Shown here one piece after another: positions 6,803-11,207 of a DNA stretch of 11,207 nt. The notes below the pieces were generated by a model. That model was not told the origin of the DNA, did not search any database, and was given only the letters and a program-made list of their open reading frames with translations. Made by a program: the position numbers and the translations under genes. This stretch comes from an uncultured Variovorax sp. (lineage in GTDB: Bacteria > Pseudomonadota > Gammaproteobacteria > Burkholderiales > Burkholderiaceae), in assembly GCA_946478645.1 (NCBI GenBank), contig CAMLCW010000162.1, positions 1-11,207 of the forward strand, written 5' to 3'. The stretch's first letter is position 1, and each line of letters opens with the position of its first letter.

Positions 6803-6998
6803 AGGCGCCGCAACCGCAGGGCTGGACAGAAAAGGCCTTTGTCCTGCACTCTGCGGACACCGCCATGCGGTACAACCCCGCATCCGGGCGTTTTCCGGGC
6901 GCCGCACGCGTCCGCCGCGGATTCCCTGGCGCGCAGGCCCACCGGGGGCGTTGCTTCCTACCGACCGCCGGGTCCGCCATCCGTATCTTCCTGACTGC
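6803..6998. other. Intergenic region between apaG and the antiporter gene
   Basis: About 196 bases without a supported gene. GGAC (6824-6827), the palindrome AAAGGCCTTT (6831-6840) and GTCC (6841-6844) can form a bulged stem soon after the apaG stop, but no T-run follows, so a terminator is only possible. An 8-base direct repeat, TCCGGGCG, occurs at 6883-6890 and 6894-6901. A TCCTAC motif lies at 6956-6961. No clear -35/-10 pair or strong RBS for the antiporter gene was found. Confidence 0.35.
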
Positions 6999-8273
6999 AT
7001 GAATTTGACGACGAACCTACTCAACGACCTGCTGGGTTTCTGGTCCGAATGGCTGCGCCCCTCGGCCGGCCTGCCCACGGTGCTCTGGTCGCTGCTGCTG
7101 GCGGCCGCCGCGGCCTCGGGCCACCTGGTGCAGCGCTACCTCGGCTTTCCCAAGGTGGTGGGCTATTCGGCGGTGGGCGCCCTGTTCGGCCTGGCGGGCT
7201 TCGAAGGCGCGATCTGGCCGCTGCGCGGCATCAGCCTGTTCCTGCTCGAGCTCGGCGCGGCCGTGGTGCTGTTCGAGGCCGGCGGCCGGCTGCCACTGCG
7301 CTGGTTCCGCCACAACCCGATGGTGCTGGTGCAGAGCCTGCTCGAAGCCACGCTGACCTACTTCGGCGTGCTCTGGATGCTGCAGCTGCTCGGCCTGCCC
7401 GACCCGGTCGCGAATCCGATCGCGCTGATGGCGATCGTCGCCTCGCCGGCGGTGCTGAGCCGCGTGATCATGGACACCCGCGCGTCGGGGCCGGTGACCG
7501 AGCGCGCGATGACGCTCGCCACGCTCAACACCTTCTATGCGCTCGCGCTCGGCTACGCGCAGGCCGGCCTGATCGAGCGCGCACCCCAGACCCTGCTGCA
7601 GAAGCTCTATCCGGTGGCGGTGGTGCTCGGGCTGTCGTTCGTGATCGGCGGCATCCTCGCGCTCGCGCTGCGCATGGCGCTGCGCTTCATGAGCCCGACG
7701 AGCGAGAACACCTCGATCCTGCTGCTCGCGCTGATCGCCGCGGGCACCGCGCTCACGGCGCACTTCGGCGGCTCGGCGCCGCTGGCGGCGCTGATCGGCG
7801 GGGTGCTGCTCAAGTCGCTCAATCCCAAGCCCTGGGCCTGGCAGCGGCAGCTCGGCACGGCCGCGTCGCTTTTGACCATGCTGATGTTCGTGCTGGTGTC
7901 GATGGTGGCGGCGCAGGCCGACTGGACGCTGCCGGTCGCGAGCGTGGTGCTGGCCGTGATCGGCATCCGCCTGGTCGCCAAGATCGCGGGCGTGGCGATC
8001 GCCAACCCGGGCAGCGGCGCCAGCTGGAAGCAGGCCTTCTGGGTCGGCTGCGCGATGTCGCCGCTGTCGTCGATCGCGCTGCTGATCGCCTCGAACTTCA
8101 CCAGCGCCTCGCCGCTGCTCGGCACCATGATCACGCAGGTGGCGCTGCCCTCGATCCTGCTGATGGAAGTGCTGGGCGCGGTGCTGGCCACCGTGGCGAT
8201 CCACGCGGTGGGTGAGAGCTCGGTGCCCTGGACCCCGCAGGCCTTCAGCACCACGGAGGATACGCAGCGATGA
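6999..8273 (+). CDS. CPA2-like cation:proton antiporter, membrane domain only
   Basis: A 424-residue inner-membrane protein with about 11-13 hydrophobic segments, starting near residue 24. It looks like the membrane half of Kef-type CPA2 transporters: [20 protein letters not shown] (43-62), [21 protein letters not shown] (80-100), [16 protein letters not shown] (145-160), [20 protein letters not shown] (255-274). It stops after the membrane part; the C-terminal RCK/TrkA-N domain of KefB/KefC is absent. Aligned by eye with KefC, the membrane FQD motif corresponds to LNTF (176-179), so the expected Asp is Thr178. The reading frame is open from a TTG at 6951, but the ATG at 6999 fits the family better. 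The stop overlaps the next gene's ATG (ATGA), so the two are almost certainly cotranslated. Transport activity and ion are uncertain given the missing acidic residue. Confidence 0.8.
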   Translation: MNLTTNLLNDLLGFWSEWLRPSAGLPTVLWSLLLAAAAASGHLVQRYLGFPKVVGYSAVGALFGLAGFEGAIWPLRGISLFLLELGAAVVLFEAGGRLPLRWFRHNPMVLVQSLLEATLTYFGVLWMLQLLGLPDPVANPIALMAIVASPAVLSRVIMDTRASGPVTERAMTLATLNTFYALALGYAQAGLIERAPQTLLQKLYPVAVVLGLSFVIGGILALALRMALRFMSPTSENTSILLLALIAAGTALTAHFGGSAPLAALIGGVLLKSLNPKPWAWQRQLGTAASLLTMLMFVLVSMVAAQADWTLPVASVVLAVIGIRLVAKIAGVAIANPGSGASWKQAFWVGCAMSPLSSIALLIASNFTSASPLLGTMITQVALPSILLMEVLGAVLATVAIHAVGESSVPWTPQAFSTTEDTQR

Positions 8274-9493
8274 ATGCCGCCATGCCGCCCGACCAGCTCA
8301 ACCTGCACAACATGCTCGACAGCGACGACGTGCGCTCGGCACCGCTGGCCGCAGATCCCGACAGCCGCGTGGTTCGGCTCGAGCCCTTCAACCGCTCCGA
8401 AGCGCTGTCGCTGGGTGTGGAGCTCGAGCTGCAGCTCGTCAACACGCACGACTACGACCTCGCGCCCTACGCCGAGGACATGCTGCGGCTCATGGCCCAG
8501 ACGCCGCTGCCCGGCAGCGTGGTGCCCGAGATGACGTCGAGCATGATCGAGATCTCGACCGACATCTGCCATTCGGCCCAGGACGTCATCACGCAGCTCT
8601 CGCCGATCCGCGAGGCGCTGATCCGCAATGCCGACAAGCTCAACATCGCGGTGGTCGGCGGCGGCACGCACCCGTTCCAGCAATGGCACGAGCGCCGCAT
8701 CTACGACAAGCCGCGCTTTCGCGAGCTGTCGGAGCTCTACGGCTACCTCAGCAAGCAGTTCACCATCTTCGGCCAGCACGTGCACATCGGCTGCCCCGAC
8801 GCCGACGCGGCCCTGCTGATGCTGCACCGCATGTCGCGCTACATACCGCACTTCATCGCGCTGTCGGCCTCGTCGCCGTTCGTGCAGGGGCAGGACACGC
8901 AGTTCGACTCGGCGCGGCTCAACTCGGTGTTCGCGTTCCCGCTCTCGGGCCGCGCCCCGTTCACGCTGAGCTGGAAGGAGTTCGAGGCCTACTTCGAGCG
9001 CATGACCCGCACCGGCGTGGTGCGCAGCATGAAGGACTTCTACTGGGACATCCGTCCCAAGCCCGAGTTCGGCACCATCGAGATCCGCGTGTTCGACACG
9101 CCGCTCACCGTGGAGCGCGCCGCCGCGCTCGCGGGCTACGTGCAGTCGCTGGCCGCGTGGTTCCTGCAGGAGCAGCCCTTCGAGCCGAGCGAGGACGACT
9201 ACCTCGTCTACACCTACAACCGCTTCCAGGCCTGCCGTTTCGGGCTCGACGCGGTGTATGTCGACCCTGCGAGCGGCCAGCACATGCCGCTGCGCGACCA
9301 CATCCTCATGACGATGACGCAGCTCGAATGGCACAGCGAGGCGCTCAACGCCACCCAGGCGCTCGGCGAACTGCGCACCAGCGTGGAAGCCAACCGCAAC
9401 GATGCGCGCTGGCTGCGCGAGAAGCAGGGCAAGGAACGGCTGCTGGCGGAGGTGGTGCGGCAGTCGGCGCTGCGCTTCCGCGGAGCGGACTGA
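8270..9493 (+). CDS. ybdK: YbdK-family carboxylate-amine ligase (glutamate-cysteine ligase 2-like)
   Basis: A 407-residue ATP-grasp-like (glutamine synthetase-fold) GCS2 enzyme of the YbdK family. E. coli YbdK has weak gamma-glutamylcysteine ligase activity, and the physiological substrates are unsettled. Motifs in order: [20 protein letters not shown] (47-66) with the metal/ATP acidic residues E51 and E53; [15 protein letters not shown] (88-102); [18 protein letters not shown] (128-145); [11 protein letters not shown] (167-177); [16 protein letters not shown] (201-216); [18 protein letters not shown] (262-279). The C-terminal part, from [19 protein letters not shown] (342-360), is helical. 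The start is supported by GGAGGA 9 bases upstream; a second ATG four codons later is possible. It overlaps the antiporter stop by 4 bases and ends 10 bases before the convergent GlxA-type gene. It probably makes a gamma-glutamyl or related conjugate. Confidence 0.9.
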   Translation: MNAAMPPDQLNLHNMLDSDDVRSAPLAADPDSRVVRLEPFNRSEALSLGVELELQLVNTHDYDLAPYAEDMLRLMAQTPLPGSVVPEMTSSMIEISTDICHSAQDVITQLSPIREALIRNADKLNIAVVGGGTHPFQQWHERRIYDKPRFRELSELYGYLSKQFTIFGQHVHIGCPDADAALLMLHRMSRYIPHFIALSASSPFVQGQDTQFDSARLNSVFAFPLSGRAPFTLSWKEFEAYFERMTRTGVVRSMKDFYWDIRPKPEFGTIEIRVFDTPLTVERAAALAGYVQSLAAWFLQEQPFEPSEDDYLVYTYNRFQACRFGLDAVYVDPASGQHMPLRDHILMTMTQLEWHSEALNATQALGELRTSVEANRNDARWLREKQGKERLLAEVVRQSALRFRGAD

Positions 9494-9503
9494 GCGGCCG
9501 GCC

Positions 9504-10481
9504 TCAGGCCACCTCGGCCTGCTGCGTGAACTGCCGCCGGTAGGCCGCCGGCGATACCTTGAACGCGGCCGTGAAGTGCTTGCGCAGCGACACCGCCGAG
9601 CCGAAGCCGGCATCGGTCGCCACGCGCTCCACCGGCCGGCCGGTGGTCTCGAGCAGCCGCTGCGCGAGCGCGAGGCGCTGGTTCTGCAGCCACTGGCCGA
9701 CCGTCGTTCCGGTGGCTTCGCGAAAGCGCCGCGTGAAGGTGCGCCGGCTCATCAGCGCACGCTGCGCGAGCGCGTCGAGTTCGTGCGTCGCCTGCAGGTG
9801 GCGGCCCAGCCATTCGAGCAGCGGCGCGAGGCCGTCGCCGCCCGCGGCCGGGGGCACCGGCTGCTCGATGTACTGCGCCTGGCCGCCCTGCCGGTGCGGT
9901 GCCACGACCATGCGGCGCGCCGCGCGGTTCGCGGCCTCGGCGCCGTGACGCACGCGCAGCAGGTGCAGGCAGCAGTCGATGCCCGCCGCGGTGCCGGCCG
10001 AGGTGAGCACGTCGCCGTCGTCCACGTACAGCACTTCGGGGTGCAGCTGCACCTTCGGGTACTTGCGCGCGAAGGCGCCGGCGAGCTTCCAGTGCGTGCT
10101 CGCCGGGCGGCCGTCGAGCAGCCCCGCCTCCGCCAGCACGAAGGCGCCGAGGCACAGCCCCACGACGACCGCGCCGCGGCGGTGCGCCGCCTGCAGTGCA
10201 CGCAGCAGCGCCGGCGGCGCCGGCCGCAGGTCGTCTCGCCATGAGGGCACGACCACGATCTGCGCCTGCCGGATGGCCTCGAGCCCGTGCGGCACGTTGA
10301 GCGTGAAACCCGCGTTGGTGTGCAATGGCCCCGGCTCGAAACCGCACACCCGCAGCCGGAAGCGAGGCGCGCCCGATTCGGTGCGGTCCTCGCCGAAGAC
10401 CATGCACGGCACCGAAAGGTGAAAGGGGCTGATGCCGTCGAAGGCCACGACGGCAATGGTTTCTGCAGAAGTTCGCGTCAT
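9504..10481 (-). CDS. GlxA/FtrA-family transcriptional regulator (DJ-1/PfpI + AraC HTH)
   Basis: A 325-residue regulator. Residues 8-195 are a DJ-1/PfpI-like class I amidotransferase domain (ETIAVVAFDGISPFHLSVPC; GLCLGAFVLAEAGLLDGRPA at 108-127, with C110 at the nucleophile elbow; STHWKLA; TSAGTAAGIDCCLHLLR). Residues 220-318 are an AraC-type DNA-binding domain with two helix-turn-helix units: SRRTFTRRFREATGTTVGQW (245-264) and PVERVATDAGFGSAVSLRKH (283-302), ending FKVSPAAYRRQF. In this family the first domain usually senses a small metabolite rather than acting as an enzyme. It is divergent from the cysteine hydrolase gene 100 bases away, the usual arrangement for a regulator and its target. 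An 8-base inverted repeat covers its start codon, which suggests autoregulation. The closest named relative by eye is FtrA, but the ligand is unknown. Confidence 0.9.
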   Translation of the reverse strand: MTRTSAETIAVVAFDGISPFHLSVPCMVFGEDRTESGAPRFRLRVCGFEPGPLHTNAGFTLNVPHGLEAIRQAQIVVVPSWRDDLRPAPPALLRALQAAHRRGAVVVGLCLGAFVLAEAGLLDGRPASTHWKLAGAFARKYPKVQLHPEVLYVDDGDVLTSAGTAAGIDCCLHLLRVRHGAEAANRAARRMVVAPHRQGGQAQYIEQPVPPAAGGDGLAPLLEWLGRHLQATHELDALAQRALMSRRTFTRRFREATGTTVGQWLQNQRLALAQRLLETTGRPVERVATDAGFGSAVSLRKHFTAAFKVSPAAYRRQFTQQAEVA

Positions 10482-10515
10482 GGCCCGATCTTATCGATGA
10501 ATGGCATTCGGGCCA
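10481..10515. promoter_or_regulatory. Inverted repeat at the GlxA-type regulator start
   Basis: TGGCCCGA (10481-10488) and TCGGGCCA (10508-10515) are perfect 8-base inverted repeats separated by 19 bases. Between and partly within them lies GAATG-G-CATTC (10499-10509), an 11-base palindrome. The left arm includes the last base of the regulator's start codon as read on the plus strand. As DNA this could be an operator; as minus-strand RNA it would fold into a stem hiding the weak RBS and start. A further CTTTT-CCGC-AAAAG repeat (10516-10529) adjoins it on the hydrolase side. Confidence 0.4.
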
Positions 10516-10581
10516 CTTTTCCGCAAAAGCCGCGGCGGCAAGAATCGACGCAATCCAACCCACTGCTTACGGAGCAATTCC

Positions 10582-11207
10582 ATGAACGCAAAGACCGCAC
10601 CGCGCCGCGCCCTCGTCGTGATCGACGTCCAGAACGAGTATTTCGAAGGCGGCGGACTGCCGATCGAGCATCCGCCGGTCGCGCAGTCGCTGCCCAACAT
10701 CACCCGCGCGATGGACGCCGCGCACGCCGCCGGTACGCCCGTGGTGGTGGTGCGCCACCATGCGCCGGCCGGCGCACCGGTGTTCCAGGCCGACGCGCAC
10801 AACGGCCAGCTGCACCCCGAGGTCGCGAAGCGGCCGCACGACCACCTCGTGACCAAGGCCTTCCCGAGCGTCTTCACCGGCACCGACTTCGCCGACTGGA
10901 TCGCGCGCTCGGGCATCGACACGTTGAGCATCGCCGGCTACATGACGCACAACTGCGATGCGTCCACCGTGTTCGAGGCCATGCACCGCGGCCTGAACGT
11001 GGAGTTCCTCTCGGACGCGACCGGCGCCCTGCCCTACGCCAACGACGCGGGCCGCGCGAGCGCGGAGGAGATCCACCGGGTCTTCAGCGTGGTGTTCCAC
11101 AGCAACTTCGCGGCCGTGGCAACCACCGAGGCGTGGATCGCCGCGCTGCAGGCCGGCGAAGCGATCGAGAAGGACAACGTGGTGATGTCGAACCGCCGCG
11201 CCAGGGG
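10582..11207 (+). CDS. Cysteine hydrolase, isochorismatase fold, 3' end beyond window
   Basis: The first 208 codons of an isochorismatase-like hydrolase. The Asp-Lys-Cys triad is visible: D15 in RALVVIDVQNEYFEGG (9-24), K92 in HLVTKAFPSVF, and C125 in AGYMTHNCDASTVFEAMHRG (118-137), preceded by the conserved Gly-Tyr-Met turn. The NC at the nucleophile and the VIDVQNEY opening are typical of the nicotinamidase/N-carbamoyl hydrolase/isochorismatase superfamily; the exact substrate cannot be read from sequence. No signal peptide is present. The start is supported by GGAG, 7 bases upstream. It reads divergently from the GlxA-type regulator, which probably controls it. No stop is reached; about 210 residues is already the usual family length, so only a few codons are likely missing. 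Confidence 0.88.
   Translation, partial: MNAKTAPRRALVVIDVQNEYFEGGGLPIEHPPVAQSLPNITRAMDAAHAAGTPVVVVRHHAPAGAPVFQADAHNGQLHPEVAKRPHDHLVTKAFPSVFTGTDFADWIARSGIDTLSIAGYMTHNCDASTVFEAMHRGLNVEFLSDATGALPYANDAGRASAEEIHRVFSVVFHSNFAAVATTEAWIAALQAGEAIEKDNVVMSNRRAR

Noticed and set aside
6824..6844. Rho-independent terminator after apaG
   Set aside because: The AAAGGCCTTT palindrome with flanking GGAC/GTCC gives a bulged stem, but there is no loop of normal size and no T-run. It is noted only as a possible structure.
6883..6901. Direct repeat TCCGGGCG x2 as a regulator site
   Set aside because: Eight GC-rich bases repeated once with a 3-base spacer are easily chance in this composition, and no known site matches.
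9491..9506. Palindrome between the ybdK and glxA-type stops
   Set aside because: Only the outer 4 bases (TGAG/CTCA) pair symmetrically, and they largely reflect the two stop codons; the GGCCGGCC core has no room for a loop.
7607..9613. A 668-codon minus-strand frame
   Set aside because: It is antisense to the antiporter and YbdK genes, both with strong motifs; the translation is Arg/His/Glu-rich shadow sequence.

Overview
The window is high-GC DNA from a chromosomal, housekeeping-plus-accessory region. The protein set (ApaG, Rpe, a KatE-type catalase, a stand-alone LigD polymerase domain, GlxA-type regulator, YbdK ligase) and the codon usage fit a Burkholderiales bacterium, most probably Comamonadaceae and close to Variovorax. 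That placement comes from recognising protein families by eye, not from a search. No tRNA, rRNA, insertion sequence, phage gene or CRISPR array was seen.

Layout. (1) 1-613, minus strand: the N-terminal third or less of a KatE-type catalase, preceded by a 55-codon single-pass membrane protein whose stop overlaps the catalase start (ATGA). (2) 614-904: divergent intergenic region with a GTAG...CTAC stem-loop. (3) 905-1723, plus: transglutaminase-like protein whose usual catalytic His is Ser. (4) 1742-3730, minus: a stand-alone LigD-type polymerase domain and an AstE/aspartoacylase-family zinc hydrolase. The intergenic stretches around them carry GTAGGA-type motifs. (5) 3869-4153, plus: small, very hydrophilic, probably disordered protein. 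(6) 4175-4870, minus: ribulose-phosphate 3-epimerase (rpe). (7) 4987-6354, plus: a GYF_2-RDD membrane protein with a C-terminal extramembrane domain, then apaG (6407-6802). (8) 6999-9493, plus: a two-gene unit of a CPA2-like membrane transporter without a regulatory domain and a YbdK/GCS2 carboxylate-amine ligase, coupled by ATGA. (9) 9504-10481, minus: GlxA/FtrA-like regulator, divergent from a cysteine hydrolase (isochorismatase fold) that runs off the window end.

Working together. Several genes bear on oxidative or DNA damage (catalase with its small partner, the NHEJ-type polymerase), but they sit in separate transcription units, so no single system is claimed. The tightest physical couplings are small membrane protein-katE and antiporter-ybdK, both with 4-base ATGA overlaps. 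The GlxA regulator and cysteine hydrolase form a classic divergent regulator-target pair, with an inverted repeat over the regulator's start codon.

I did not find a clear new multi-gene defence or mobile system. The best leads are the uncalled 55-residue membrane protein in the catalase operon, the antiporter lacking the expected membrane acidic residue beside a gamma-glutamyl ligase, and the small set of GTAG stem-loops.
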